This document shows, piece after piece, positions 23,077 through 32,536 of a stretch of 46,952 nucleotides of DNA (position 1 is its first letter; every line of letters starts with the position of its first letter). Position numbers and translations under genes: made by a program. The notes under the pieces are model-generated. The model worked only from the letters and a program-made list of their open reading frames with translations. It did no database searches and was not told the DNA's origin. The stretch lies in the NCBI RefSeq assembly GCF_003697815.1, contig NZ_RDQG01000034.1:1-46952 (forward strand), given 5' to 3'. Origin of the DNA: Halalkalicoccus subterraneus (GTDB taxonomy: Archaea > Halobacteriota > Halobacteria > Halobacteriales > Halalkalicoccaceae).

Positions 23077-24981
23077 TCAGTCGCTTACTGCCGGTTCGAG
23101 TCTGGTGTTCGCGGTCGGTGCTTCCTCGTTGCCGGCGATCTGGATCTCGAACCCTTCGACGACCTCCGCGGGTTCGAACGGGTTGCCGTCGTACTTCAGC
23201 AGGCTCGTCAGCTTCTCGCCGAACTGACCGAGTTCGCGTTGGGTGAGCCCACGGAACTGCGCGGTGGCGTTCATCTCGACGACGAGCGCCTCGTCGACGC
23301 TCTCTAAGAACTCCGTGACCTCCTTCTCTGCGAACGGCATCAGGTCGCTGACGCCGATGGCCTTCACCGACTGGCCGTCGTCGTTGAGCCGCTCGACGGC
23401 CTCGCGGACTGCACCCTGGCTCGACCCCCAGGTGACGATGCCGTAGTCGGCTTCGTCGGGCCCGAAGTACGTCTGGCTCGAGGTCTCGGGGTCGCTGTCG
23501 AGGTCCTCCCGGATGGATTCGAGCTTCTTCATCCGCAGGTCCATCTGGGTGATCCGGTTGTCGGGGTCCTCCTCGATGTGGCCCGACTCGTTGTGCTCGT
23601 TGCCGGTCACGAGGAATCGTCCGCCCTTCTGACCGGGCAGCGAGCGCGGCCGGACGCCGTCGTCCTCAGGGTCGTCGTGGCTGAAGCGCTGGAAGATGCC
23701 CGACGGGTCGTGCGGGGCATCCTCGAGTTGTTCTTCGGTGAGCGTCGGGCCCAGCGACGGGTTCGGATCGCGGTCGAATGCGCTCTCGGGGACGTTCTGG
23801 TTCTCGCCCGAGAGCTTCTGGTCGATCACGACGATCGCGGGGATCTGGTAGTCGTAGGCCATCTCGAAGGCCGTCCGGGTCTGCTCGTAGGCTTCTTGAG
23901 GTGTTCCGGGCGCGAAGACGACCCGACAGGAGTCGCCCTGGCTCGTATAGAGGATGTGTTCGAGGTCGCCCTGTTCGGGTTTGGTGGGCAGGCCCGTCGA
24001 GGGGCCCGCGCGCATCGCCTCGACCAGCACGATCGGCGTCTCGCTCATCTCCGCGAGGCCGAGCGGCTCGCTCATCAGGGCGAACCCGCCACCGGAGGAG
24101 CCGCTCATCGCCTTGACGCCGGCGTGGCTCGCGCCCAGTGCGAGCGCGGCGGCGGCGATCTCGTCCTCGACCTGCTCGGAGATCCCCCCGAACTTCGGGA
24201 GGTGCTGGGACATGATCGTGAAGACGTCGGTCCAGGGGGTCATCGGGTAGCCCGCGATGAACCGACATCCCTCGTCGAGCGCGCCGTAGGCGACGCCGTT
24301 CGAGCCCGAAATGAGCACCTGCTCCTCGTCGTGCTCGCCCGTCGGGATCCGGAGGTCGTGCTCGAACTCGTAGTCCTCGACCATCATGTCGTAGGCCTCG
24401 TGCAGGATCGTGAGGTTGGGTTCGAGGATCTTCTCGGGCATCGCGTTCTCCATCAGGTTCTCGATCTCGTCGAGATCCATCTCGAGCAGTGCCGCGGTGG
24501 CACCGACGCCCGCCGTGTTTCGCATGACTTCCCGACCGTGTTCGCGGGCCATGCTTCGGAGATCGAGGTCGAAGATGTGCCAGTCGTTCTCCTCGGCACG
24601 CTCCTCGAAGTCGGGGATCTCGCTCGCATCGAGCAGTCCCGAGTCGTAGATGATGATCCCTCCCTCGCGCAGATCGTCGAGGTTCTCGGAGAGCGGCTTG
24701 ACCTCCTCGTTGCCGTAGTAGGCGTTCTCCTTCGGGTTGCGCGCAAAGGAGTCACCCAGTGCGAGCAGGAAGTTATAGCCGTCCCCGCGCGAGTCGACGA
24801 CCTCGTCGCTCGCCCGGATCTCGACGTACGTGTGGCCGCCGCGGATCCGTGAGGGGTAGTGTCGATGTGTGAATACGTTGAGCCCCGATCGCATCAAGGC
24901 CTTCGCGAAGTTCTGGCTCGTCGAGTCGATCCCGTCGCCGGAACCCCCCGCGATTCGCCAGATGAGTTCGTTGTCTGCCAT
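23077..24981 (-). CDS. porA: Pyruvate:ferredoxin oxidoreductase alpha subunit (gamma-alpha fusion)
   Basis: 634 residues. Residues ~1-190 are the gamma domain (WRIAGGSGDGIDSTSQNFAKA, marked by GGSGDGIDS, and HYPSRIRGGHTYVEIR). From ~205 the alpha domain begins (GSNGVAYGALDEGCRFIAGYPMTPWT, marked by GYPMTPWT), with SGSSGGGFALMSEPLGLAE and STGLPTKPEQGD. The C-terminal third contains GIVTWGSSQGAVREAVERL. This fused gamma-alpha form with a separate beta subunit, without a delta ferredoxin subunit, is the known haloarchaeal arrangement. First gene of the por operon; the promoter lies in the 24982-25098 gap. The sequence is intact. Confidence 0.92.
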   Translation of the reverse strand: MADNELIWRIAGGSGDGIDSTSQNFAKALMRSGLNVFTHRHYPSRIRGGHTYVEIRASDEVVDSRGDGYNFLLALGDSFARNPKENAYYGNEEVKPLSENLDDLREGGIIIYDSGLLDASEIPDFEERAEENDWHIFDLDLRSMAREHGREVMRNTAGVGATAALLEMDLDEIENLMENAMPEKILEPNLTILHEAYDMMVEDYEFEHDLRIPTGEHDEEQVLISGSNGVAYGALDEGCRFIAGYPMTPWTDVFTIMSQHLPKFGGISEQVEDEIAAAALALGASHAGVKAMSGSSGGGFALMSEPLGLAEMSETPIVLVEAMRAGPSTGLPTKPEQGDLEHILYTSQGDSCRVVFAPGTPQEAYEQTRTAFEMAYDYQIPAIVVIDQKLSGENQNVPESAFDRDPNPSLGPTLTEEQLEDAPHDPSGIFQRFSHDDPEDDGVRPRSLPGQKGGRFLVTGNEHNESGHIEEDPDNRITQMDLRMKKLESIREDLDSDPETSSQTYFGPDEADYGIVTWGSSQGAVREAVERLNDDGQSVKAIGVSDLMPFAEKEVTEFLESVDEALVVEMNATAQFRGLTQRELGQFGEKLTSLLKYDGNPFEPAEVVEGFEIQIAGNEEAPTANTRLEPAVSD

Positions 24982-25098
24982 GTGTGAAATCCCGGCCCGC
25001 GTGGGCCATTATAGAATAGTTCGCCGGGGACTTAGTAAAGCCTTTGCCATCCATTAGCAAGGAACGATTGTGAAGGATTCGAGGCCGCTATCGACCGT

Positions 25099-25845
25099 TT
25101 AGCGGCCCGGACGGAACCGCGATTCCCCGCCGCTGCCATCGGCGTCGACCGGAACGTACGTCGAGGTGAGATGTGAGACGATGTAGTCGATCGTCGAGGG
25201 ATCGTAGGTCCAAAAACCGTAGAACTCGCCGGGATCTCGCTCTTCGGCTAGCAGCGCGCATTTCATCTCGTCGATGTCGGCCCCATCGAAGGCGACGAAC
25301 CAGGAGGTGGCGATCTCCTCGGCGCCCTCCGCGTGGATGAGGAAGTCCGTCTGTGTGGGGATCTCGATGTCGGGAGTCCCGTAGGTGTGGACCGTCAGCG
25401 CGTCGCGCGACCCCAGCGCACTGTAGGTCTCCAGTTGCGACTCCAACACTGAAATCCGCTGGAAGCCCGCGTGGAGTTGGCCCTTCCCGACTCGCCAGGC
25501 GCGGTCCTCGATCTCGCGAGAGGCCGCAAGCATCTTCCGACGGCTGTAGGAGGTGAACATCGTCTCGTCGAGGTGGTCGAGGATCGGTCGATACGGGTCG
25601 TTCTCGAAGTTCGTCCGTTCGGAGGGCTCTTTGAGCAGGTCGTCCAATCCGGTCGCGGAAACGAACGTTCCGTCGGAATCGAGAGTGACGAACCGGTCAG
25701 GCCCACTGTCGGCCGCACCGGCCTCGACCGTGAGGTTCCGGTCGGCGAAGCGCTCACGGAGGTCCTCAACCGCCCCGTCGGCGTTGTAGACGGTCAGAGT
25801 CATCTCGTGGGCCTCGACCCCGGAGATGAGTTCGGAAAGTGACAT
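25099..25845 (-). CDS. DICT sensory-domain protein
   Basis: 248-residue soluble protein. It opens MSLSELISGVEAHEMTLTVY and contains the pattern of the DICT domain, including SYSRRKMLAASREIEDRAWR near residue 120, GFQRISVLESQLETYSALG, and DFLIHAEGAEEIATSWFVAFDG (marked by TSWFVAFDG) with FYGFWTYDP near the C-terminus. DICT is a sensory module linked to light or redox signalling in two-component contexts, but here it stands alone with no output domain visible. It is monocistronic, between porA and aroC. Confidence 0.8.
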   Translation of the reverse strand: MSLSELISGVEAHEMTLTVYNADGAVEDLRERFADRNLTVEAGAADSGPDRFVTLDSDGTFVSATGLDDLLKEPSERTNFENDPYRPILDHLDETMFTSYSRRKMLAASREIEDRAWRVGKGQLHAGFQRISVLESQLETYSALGSRDALTVHTYGTPDIEIPTQTDFLIHAEGAEEIATSWFVAFDGADIDEMKCALLAEERDPGEFYGFWTYDPSTIDYIVSHLTSTYVPVDADGSGGESRFRPGR

Positions 25846-25943
25846 CCCGTTACCCGTGAAAACGGCGGTACGGTCTTAGCAGTTACCCTTGAGGATGCCA
25901 CGCATATGAGCGCGGAGATCATCCGAAGATCCGAACGGGCCGG

Positions 25944-27095
25944 CTACTCGTTGTCAGGACTCCGCGGATGGTAGTCGGTGTCGTACTCGCCCGGCCGGTC
26001 GTCCATGCGGTCCGGGTTGATCCGCCCGGAAAGCAACATGAAGTCCACGACCGTGAGCGCGCACATCGCCTCGACGACCGGCACGCCCCGCGGGGGTAAG
26101 ACGGGATCGTGGCGGCCGATCACCTGCACCCGCTTTTCCTCGCCGGTCTCCCAGTCGACCGTGGTCTGTTCTTTGGGGATCGAGGTCGGTGCGTGAAGCG
26201 TCACCTCGCCGGTGATCGGCTCACCAGTAGAAATACCGCCCTGGATCCCGCCGTGGTCGTTGCCCACGGGGACAGGATCCTCGTCCTCGTTGAATTCCCA
26301 GTCCTCGTTTCGCTCCGAACCCGAATACTCGCTTGCCTCCCGCCCGAGGCCGAACTCGAAGGCGGTCGTCGCGGGGACGCTCATCATCGCCTGACCCAAC
26401 CGGGCGGGCAACGAATCGAACCGGGGTGCGCCGAGCCCTCGCGGAACCCCCTGAATCTCGAACTCGATCGAGCCACCGATGGAGTCGCCCGCCTGCTGGT
26501 ACTCCTCGATCAACTCCTGCATCTCTCGAGCGATCTCCGGATCGCCACACCGAATGTCGTTCTCCTCGCTGTGCTCGACCATCTCCTCGAAGTTCACGCC
26601 CTCGGCCTCGACGTCCCCGATCCGATTGACGTGCGCTTTGATCTCGACGCCCCGCGAGGAGAGGACCTTCTTCGCGATCGCGCCCGCCGCGACCCAGTTG
26701 ACCGTCTCCCGGGCGGAGGAGCGCCCGCCGCCGCCCCAGTTGCGCGTGCCGAACTTCGCCGAGTAGGTGAAGTCGCCGTGGGAGGGTCGGGGTGCGGTGA
26801 TGAAGGGCTCGTACTTACCGGATTGAGCGTCCTTGTTCTGGATGACCATTCCGATCGGAGTTCCAGTGGTATAGCCGTCCTGAACACCGGATTTGATCGA
26901 GACGGCGTCGGGTTCGCCTCGGCTGGTGGTGATCATCGACTGGCCCGGTTTGCGCCGGTCGAGGTCGCCCTGGATGTCCCCCTCGTCGAGTTCGAGGCCG
27001 GCGGGACATCCCGATACCGTACAACCCATCGCCTCGCCGTGGCTCTCGCCGAAGGTCGTCACCTGGAACAGCCTGCCGAACGAGTTTCCGTTCAT
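25944..27095 (-). CDS. aroC: Chorismate synthase
   Basis: 383 residues, final step to chorismate: 1,4-anti elimination of phosphate from EPSP with reduced FMN. Signature regions are present: [11 protein letters not shown] near residue 14, the [14 protein letters not shown] region near 118, and [17 protein letters not shown] (about 278) with [11 protein letters not shown] near the C-terminus. Start [16 protein letters not shown] is standard. Its ATG overlaps the aroA stop by 4 nt, so the two consecutive shikimate-pathway steps are translationally coupled. Confidence 0.97.
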   Translation of the reverse strand: MNGNSFGRLFQVTTFGESHGEAMGCTVSGCPAGLELDEGDIQGDLDRRKPGQSMITTSRGEPDAVSIKSGVQDGYTTGTPIGMVIQNKDAQSGKYEPFITAPRPSHGDFTYSAKFGTRNWGGGGRSSARETVNWVAAGAIAKKVLSSRGVEIKAHVNRIGDVEAEGVNFEEMVEHSEENDIRCGDPEIAREMQELIEEYQQAGDSIGGSIEFEIQGVPRGLGAPRFDSLPARLGQAMMSVPATTAFEFGLGREASEYSGSERNEDWEFNEDEDPVPVGNDHGGIQGGISTGEPITGEVTLHAPTSIPKEQTTVDWETGEEKRVQVIGRHDPVLPPRGVPVVEAMCALTVVDFMLLSGRINPDRMDDRPGEYDTDYHPRSPDNE

Positions 27096-28411
27096 TGTCG
27101 CTGAATGGTGGCTCCGAGGTCATAAAGCACGTCGAAGAACTCCGGGAACGAGACGTCGACGTGTTCGGCTCCTCTAACTACGGTTTCTCCCTCCGCGACC
27201 AGCCCCGCGAGCGCCAGCGCCATGATGACGCGATGATCGTCGTAGCCCTCGACGGTCGCCCCCGACAGCTCCGAATCGCCACCATGAACCACGAGTTCGT
27301 CCTCGTGTTCGGTGACGCTCGCGCCGAGCTTCTCTAGTTCATTGGCCATCGCGCTCACCCGGTCGGTCTCCTTGTACCGGACGTGTTCGCAGTTCGTGAT
27401 CCGCGTCTCGCCCGCTGCGGCGGCTCCAAGCGTCGCGATGGTGGGCAGGAGATCCGGCGTGTCCCCGACGTCGACCGTCACGCCCGAGAGATCGCTTTTC
27501 GAGACTTCGATCTCGCCCATCTCGCGATCCCATTCGACCGCACCGCCCATGCGCTCGACGATCCCGACGATCGCCGTATCGCCCTGCGCGCTCGGCTCGG
27601 CACCGCGGACCGTCAGCCCCCTCTCGGCGGCGAGCACGCCCGCCGCCAATAAATATGAAATCGAGGAGAAGTCGCCGGGGACGCGGTATCCCTCACCCGC
27701 GGGCTCGTAGGACTGGTCTCCGGGAACCCGAAAGCCCGACGCGCCCGCCGACCGCACGTCGCCGCCGTCGGCGTCTATCGGCTCCGCCTCGATCCCGAAA
27801 TCACTCAGAAGTTCGAGCGTGATGTCGACGTAGGGTGCGGATTTGAGGTCAGTTTCCAGTTCGATCTCGATCCCCTCGTCGGTGACCGCGCCGGCCATCA
27901 GCAGGGCGGTGATGTACTGGGACGAAACGTCGCCGGGGATCGAGACGCGTCCTCCGGAGATCGGCCCCTCGATCACCAGGGGCGCGTGCCCGTCTCCACG
28001 GGTGCTCTCGGCGCGCGCGCCCAACTGCGAGAGCGCGTCCAGAAGCGGCCCCTGCGGGCGCGAGCGAAGCGAGCTATCGCCCGTGAGGACGGTGATCCCG
28101 TCGGCGAGCGCGGCGGTTCCTGTGACGAGTCGCATGGTCGTGCCGCTGTTACCACAGTCGATGACGTCGTCGGGGACTTCGGGTCGGCCCGCGAAGCCCT
28201 CGACCACGAACCCGTCGTCGGTTTCGCTCACGTCGCCGCCGAAGGCCTCGACGGCACGGGCGGTCGCGCGCGGGTCGGCGCTCGTCAGCGGTCCGGACAC
28301 CGTCGCACCCGAGGCGTAGCCTGCCGCGAGGATCGCCCGGTGGGTGTAGCTCTTCGAGGGCGGGGCCCGCGCGCTCCCGCGAAGCGAGGAGCGCGTGATG
28401 GTCACGTCCAT
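27092..28411 (-). CDS. aroA: 3-phosphoshikimate 1-carboxyvinyltransferase (EPSP synthase)
   Basis: 439 residues. It joins shikimate-3-phosphate and phosphoenolpyruvate. The start at 28411 is chosen because [12 protein letters not shown] is the family opening; an upstream in-frame start would add 39 unrelated Arg-rich residues. [17 protein letters not shown] near residue 20, [14 protein letters not shown] near 88 and the [18 protein letters not shown] region near 350 carry the substrate-binding residues. The C-terminal [17 protein letters not shown] is present. First gene of the aroA-aroC pair. Confidence 0.97.
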   Translation of the reverse strand: MDVTITRSSLRGSARAPPSKSYTHRAILAAGYASGATVSGPLTSADPRATARAVEAFGGDVSETDDGFVVEGFAGRPEVPDDVIDCGNSGTTMRLVTGTAALADGITVLTGDSSLRSRPQGPLLDALSQLGARAESTRGDGHAPLVIEGPISGGRVSIPGDVSSQYITALLMAGAVTDEGIEIELETDLKSAPYVDITLELLSDFGIEAEPIDADGGDVRSAGASGFRVPGDQSYEPAGEGYRVPGDFSSISYLLAAGVLAAERGLTVRGAEPSAQGDTAIVGIVERMGGAVEWDREMGEIEVSKSDLSGVTVDVGDTPDLLPTIATLGAAAAGETRITNCEHVRYKETDRVSAMANELEKLGASVTEHEDELVVHGGDSELSGATVEGYDDHRVIMALALAGLVAEGETVVRGAEHVDVSFPEFFDVLYDLGATIQRQ

Positions 28412-28487
28412 GCGCGAGCGTACATCCCCCGAACTATCACGGTGTCGATGGCGACAGCCCAAAGGCGCTCGGCGCGTAGCCCACAGT

Positions 28488-28907
28488 ATGTCCTCGGACC
28501 CGCGAACCATCCGTTCGATCGCCGTCACCGCCGAGGACGCCGTCTCGGCCTACGAAGCGAGCGAGCGAAGCGCCGCCGACCCCGTCCTTCGGGTCACGCC
28601 GCCCTTCGCCGGCCGGATGCGCGCCCGACTCCACGTCGGCGAGCCCGACGACTCGGGGGCGATCCACATTCCGCCGGCGGGTCTCTTCGATTCCGATCGT
28701 CTGCCCGCGTACCCCGAACCCGCCGAGACCGAAGCCGAGATCCGCGCCGATCCCGACGGGACCTACTCGACCGAACGCCACCACGAGCGCCACGTCGAGC
28801 GGGTGAACGAGTGGCGCGCGCGAGCCGCAGAAGCGTTCGTCGACACCGTCGAGATCGAGACCCCCGACGGGCGCCACGCGGTCGCGGTCAAGGTACTCGG
28901 CAGCTAA
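28488..28907 (+). CDS. Haloarchaeal protein of unknown function
   Basis: 139 residues from the ATG at 28488. Notable stretches are [49 protein letters not shown] and the Glu/His/Arg-rich helix [20 protein letters not shown], ending in a strand pair ([18 protein letters not shown]). No known domain, membrane helix or catalytic motif was recognised. Codon use and acidity match neighbouring core genes. It is divergent from aroA with 76 bp between the starts. Confidence 0.75.
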   Translation: MSSDPRTIRSIAVTAEDAVSAYEASERSAADPVLRVTPPFAGRMRARLHVGEPDDSGAIHIPPAGLFDSDRLPAYPEPAETEAEIRADPDGTYSTERHHERHVERVNEWRARAAEAFVDTVEIETPDGRHAVAVKVLGS

Positions 28908-28950
28908 CAGGTCTCGGAACCGATAACGGGGGCTGTCACCTACAGGGGTC

Positions 28951-29880
28951 ATGGCAGCCATCGAAGTGGCCGATCTCACGAAGCGCTACGGTACCGTGGT
29001 CGGCGTCGATTCGCTCTCCTTCGAGGTCCGCGAGGGCGAGGTCTTCGGGTTCCTCGGGCCGAACGGGGCGGGCAAGACCACGACGATTCGGACGTTACTG
29101 GGGCTGCTCTCGCCCACCGAGGGCACCGCACGGGTCCTCGGGGCCGACATCCATGAGGAGGCCGACCTGATCGGGGCCAAACGAAAGGTCGGCTACCTCC
29201 CCGCCGATCTGGGGTTCGACGAGAGGATGACCGGCGAGCAGGTACTAGATTTCCACGCCGCGATCAAGGGTGAGGAGCGCCGGGCGGAGCTGCTGGAACT
29301 GTTCACGCCGCCCGTGGAGCGCGAGATCCGTGAGTATTCGACGGGCAACGAGCAGATGCTCGGGATCGTCCAGGCGTTCATGCACGACCCGGACTTGGTG
29401 ATCATGGACGAGCCCACCTCGGGGCTCGACCCGCTCAAACAGGAGGCGTTTCACGCCTTCCTCGAAACCGAACGCGAGCGCGGGACGACCGTGTTCTTCT
29501 CCTCGCACGTCCTGAGCGAGGTTCGACAGGTCTGTGACCGGGTCGCGATCCTCCGAGAGGGACGACTCGTCGCGCTCGAAGACGTCGAAACGCTTCTGGA
29601 TCGGGGCGGCAAGCGCGTCCGCGTCCGGTTCGCCGAACCCGTCAATAATGAATTTCTCACCGACGGGATGCTCGACGCGCAGCTAACCGACGACACCGCG
29701 ACGTTCACCTACGTCGGCGAGTACAACGATCTCCTGAGACGGCTCGCGGACCACGACGTCCTCGACGTCGATATCGGGGAACCGCCCCTGGAGGACGTGT
29801 TCATGCACTACTACGGCGAGGAACCGACCGCGGAGCGCGAGTCCGCCGATGCACCGCCCGAGGAGGCCACTGATGCTTGA
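28951..29880 (+). CDS. ABC transporter ATP-binding protein (CcmA/NatA type)
   Basis: 309-residue ATPase of an exporter-like ABC system. Walker A GPNGAGKT at 36-43, Q-loop region near GYLPADLGF, Walker B LVIMDEPTSGLDP near 150, H-loop FFSSHVLSE near 187. The ABC signature is atypical, EYSTGNEQM instead of LSGGQ. The C-terminal ~90 residues (RVRVRFAEPVNNEF onward) are the usual extension of this subfamily. The stop overlaps the permease start by 8 nt. The substrate is unknown; haloarchaeal pairs of this kind include drug or peptide exporters. Confidence 0.9.
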   Translation: MAAIEVADLTKRYGTVVGVDSLSFEVREGEVFGFLGPNGAGKTTTIRTLLGLLSPTEGTARVLGADIHEEADLIGAKRKVGYLPADLGFDERMTGEQVLDFHAAIKGEERRAELLELFTPPVEREIREYSTGNEQMLGIVQAFMHDPDLVIMDEPTSGLDPLKQEAFHAFLETERERGTTVFFSSHVLSEVRQVCDRVAILREGRLVALEDVETLLDRGGKRVRVRFAEPVNNEFLTDGMLDAQLTDDTATFTYVGEYNDLLRRLADHDVLDVDIGEPPLEDVFMHYYGEEPTAERESADAPPEEATDA

Positions 29881-30670
29881 GATCGCCCGCTACGAGGTCA
29901 CGAAGCGCCTGCGCGGGACGGCCGCGCTCGTGGTCGGCGTGGCCGTCTTCGCGCTCGTGCTCGTCGCCTTCTTCCCCTCGCTCGCGGGGGCGGACGTCGA
30001 CATCGACGCCATGCTCGAGGCGTACCCGCCTGCCGTGCGGGAGGCGTTCGGGATCGCCACCCTCAGCACCGTCGAGGGTTTTCTCGCCGTCGAGGTCTAC
30101 CAGTTCGTCTGGGTGCTCCTGCTGGGATTGTATTTCGCCTACAGCGCCGCCGGGCTGATCGCAGACGACGTCGAGCGCGACCGGATGGATCTCACTCTCT
30201 CGCTGCCGGTCTCCCGGTCGCGCGTCCTCGTCGAGAAGTTCCTGTCGCTTCTGGTCCCGATCCTCGCGCTCAACGCCGTCGTCGGTACGGTGATCTACGC
30301 CGCCGTACTCGTCATCGGCGAGTCGATCGATCCCCTCGATCTGGCGATGGTTCATACCCTCTCGATCCCCTACCTGCTGGCCTGCGGGGCGGTCGGACTC
30401 GTCCTCTCGGTGCTGGTCTCGCGCGCAGACGTCGCAAAGCGGATCGCCATCGCGCTCGTGTTCGTTCTCTTCCTCGTCGAGTCCGTCTCGGCGAGCGCGG
30501 ACGGCCTCGAATGGATCGGTTCGGTCAGTCCGACCCACTACTACGACCCGACGGCGGTCCTCGTCGAGGGGAGCTACGACCTGACGGGCGCGGCCGTTCT
30601 CCTCGTCGCGACCGTCTTGCTAGCGTTTCTCGCCCGTTTCATGTTTTCCAGGGCCGATATCGGCACGTAG
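29873..30670 (+). CDS. ABC transporter permease (ABC-2 type)
   Basis: 265 residues from the ATG at 29873, which overlaps the ATPase gene. About six membrane helices: near 20-40 (TAALVVGVAVFALVLVAFF), 85-110, 135-165 (LLVPILALNAVVGTVIYAA), 170-195, 200-220 and 240-260. The short polar loop with ADDVERDRMDLTLSLPVSRSR (marked by DRMDLTLSLPVSR) is typical of ABC-2 permeases and contacts the ATPase. It forms a two-gene operon with the upstream ATPase. Confidence 0.9.
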   Translation: MLEIARYEVTKRLRGTAALVVGVAVFALVLVAFFPSLAGADVDIDAMLEAYPPAVREAFGIATLSTVEGFLAVEVYQFVWVLLLGLYFAYSAAGLIADDVERDRMDLTLSLPVSRSRVLVEKFLSLLVPILALNAVVGTVIYAAVLVIGESIDPLDLAMVHTLSIPYLLACGAVGLVLSVLVSRADVAKRIAIALVFVLFLVESVSASADGLEWIGSVSPTHYYDPTAVLVEGSYDLTGAAVLLVATVLLAFLARFMFSRADIGT

Positions 30671-30714
30671 GTCGGACATCGACCGTTTATTGCTCCGCGG
30701 TGCCCAGCGGCCGT

Positions 30715-31869
30715 ATGGACCCGGACCTCTCGGATCTCGATTCGTTCCTCACCGAGGCGGACACCGACGGCTACCTGATCGACGCCGACTCCTCGGACTC
30801 GGATCAACGATACCTCTCGGGCTTCGACGCCCACGACCCGTTTCTCACCCTGTACGACGGCGAGACACACCTCCTCGTCTCCGGGCTGGAGTACGGCCGC
30901 GCGAAAAAGGAGAGTCGTGCCGACTCCGTCTCCCGATACGCCGACTACGACTACCAGTACGGCTCGCCGGAGGAGCGGTATCGAATGCTCGCCGACTTCC
31001 TCGCGGATCACGAAGTCTCGTCGCTCTCGGTCCCTACACGCTTCCCGCTCGCGACCGCCGACGGCCTCCGCGAGCGCGACATCGAGGTCGAGGCCGAGAC
31101 CGACGACGTGATCACCGAGATCCGCGCGGCCAAAACCGACACCGAGGTCGAGCACATCCGTGAGGCCCAGCACGCCAACGAGAAGGCGATGGAGCGCGCC
31201 GAAACCCTCCTGCGGGAAGCGACCGTCGAGGAGGGCGTTCTGTATCATGACGGCGAAGCGCTGACCAGCGAGCGCGTCCGTCGAGAGATCGAGATCACCC
31301 TACTGCGCGAGGGCTGTGCCCTCGACGAGACGATCGTTTCCTGTGGCGCGGACGCCGCAGATCCCCACGACGGGGGAAGCGGCCTCCTCGAAGCGGGCGA
31401 AACCGTCGTAATCGACATCTTTCCCAAGAGCAAAGAAACGAACTACCACGCCGACATGACCCGCACCTTCTCGGTCGGTGACCCCTCCGAACGCGCCCGC
31501 GAGTGGTACGACCTCACCGCACGAGCGAAGGAGGCGGCCCTCGACGCGGTCGAACCCGGCGCAACGGGGGAAGACGTCCACGACGCGGTCTGTGACGTCT
31601 ACGAGGACGCTGGCCTGCCGACCCTTCGAGCGGAGCCCGAGACGGAGACGGGCTTCATCCACTCGACGGGCCACGGGATCGGGCTCGACGTCCACGAACT
31701 TCCCCGATTGGCCCCCGGCGGCACGGAACTGGAGGCGGGACACGTCATCACCGTCGAACCCGGCCTTTACGACCCCCAAGTCGGCGGGGTCCGGATCGAG
31801 GACCTCGTGGTCGTCACCGAAGATGGATACGAGAACCTGACCGACTATCCCGAAGAGTTCGTACTCTAA
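30715..31869 (+). CDS. M24-family aminopeptidase (Xaa-Pro peptidase type)
   Basis: 384 residues from the ATG at 30715. The N-terminal creatinase-like domain spans about 1-125 (DGYLIDADSSDSDQRYLSGF, marked by DQRYLSGF). The C-terminal pita-bread domain carries the dimetal ligands: IDIFPKSKETNYHADMTRTF with its Asp pair, STGHGIGLDVHE with the His, VITVEPGLY with the Glu, and RIEDLVVVTEDG with the second Glu. It removes N-terminal residues preceding proline. All metal ligands are present. Single gene with a 44-bp spacer to the exporter operon. Confidence 0.92.
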   Translation: MDPDLSDLDSFLTEADTDGYLIDADSSDSDQRYLSGFDAHDPFLTLYDGETHLLVSGLEYGRAKKESRADSVSRYADYDYQYGSPEERYRMLADFLADHEVSSLSVPTRFPLATADGLRERDIEVEAETDDVITEIRAAKTDTEVEHIREAQHANEKAMERAETLLREATVEEGVLYHDGEALTSERVRREIEITLLREGCALDETIVSCGADAADPHDGGSGLLEAGETVVIDIFPKSKETNYHADMTRTFSVGDPSERAREWYDLTARAKEAALDAVEPGATGEDVHDAVCDVYEDAGLPTLRAEPETETGFIHSTGHGIGLDVHELPRLAPGGTELEAGHVITVEPGLYDPQVGGVRIEDLVVVTEDGYENLTDYPEEFVL

Positions 31870-31933
31870 CCGACAGTCGAACTGGATCGCGACGAAAATA
31901 ATTTTGTCCATTAGAAAACAATCGAAAATATAT

Positions 31934-32290
31934 ATGAGCTACAGGACTGAGATCCACCGTAACGTCCGAAAACGTCGCGTTTTAGTCCCCTTCACAGTCT
32001 TGTTCCTGTTGTTCCAGCTCTATCTGATGTCCATGGCCTTCAACACGGAGGGGATCACAGGCATCGCTACCAGCCTGATCGGCCCGTATTTCGGCCTCGT
32101 CTTACTCATTGCACTCCTGACGGACACTGTTCGAACCCGGCTGTTCGATCTCGTCGCCACAGCCGGATTCTCCGTCTGTTCGGGACTCGCGTATCTCGTG
32201 TCGCCATCCGTCGGAGCTGCTGCCTTAACTGGTTTAACGTTCCTGTGTACGGGTTATTGTGTGATGCGCCTGCAACACAGCCTATCGTAG
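31934..32290 (+). CDS. Small integral membrane protein, unknown function
   Basis: 118 residues from the ATG at 31934 (a TTG ten codons upstream is in frame but unlikely). A basic cytoplasmic start (MSYRTEIHRNVRKRR) is followed by about four hydrophobic segments: VLVPFTVLFLLFQLYL, a GPYFGLVLLIALL helix, ATAGFSVCSGLAYLVS and AALTGLTFLCTGYCVM. No family was recognised. An AT-rich promoter (about 31890-31930) precedes it. GC is somewhat lower than in the neighbours, as often seen in haloarchaeal accessory membrane proteins. Confidence 0.7.
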   Translation: MSYRTEIHRNVRKRRVLVPFTVLFLLFQLYLMSMAFNTEGITGIATSLIGPYFGLVLLIALLTDTVRTRLFDLVATAGFSVCSGLAYLVSPSVGAAALTGLTFLCTGYCVMRLQHSLS

Positions 32291-32353
32291 CCGCTGAGTT
32301 CGTCGATCGTCGTACCCATCTTTATGGACTGTCGAATCAAGGGGAAGAACGAG

Positions 32354-32461
32354 ATGGACTGTCCGGAGTGTGGCAGCCGACTGGCGAACGTCCAGGGCTA
32401 CGAGACCTGTCCCGACTGTGGGTACGTCGACCCACGCGAGCCGACGCCCCCTACGGCGTAG
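32354..32461 (+). CDS. Zinc-ribbon micro-protein
   Basis: 35 residues from the ATG at 32354, with an in-frame ATG at 32324 that would add ten residues ahead ([10 protein letters not shown]). Two CxxC knuckles, CPECG and CPDCG, 18 residues apart form one zinc ribbon, followed by a short polar tail. A TTTAT element at 32321 is at leaderless spacing to the 32354 start. Haloarchaea encode many one-domain zinc micro-proteins with regulatory or growth phenotypes; this one has no assigned role. Confidence 0.65.
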   Translation: MDCPECGSRLANVQGYETCPDCGYVDPREPTPPTA

Positions 32462-32536
32462 CATCCGCCGTTTTTCGACGGTCGCGAACGACGCGTATGC
32501 GAACGCCTTTTTCGACCGGCGCGTAACGTGGAGGCA

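Noticed and set aside
28412-28528. 39-residue N-terminal extension of EPSP synthase
   Set aside because: Arg-rich, unlike the family, and it would overlap the divergent gene's start region.
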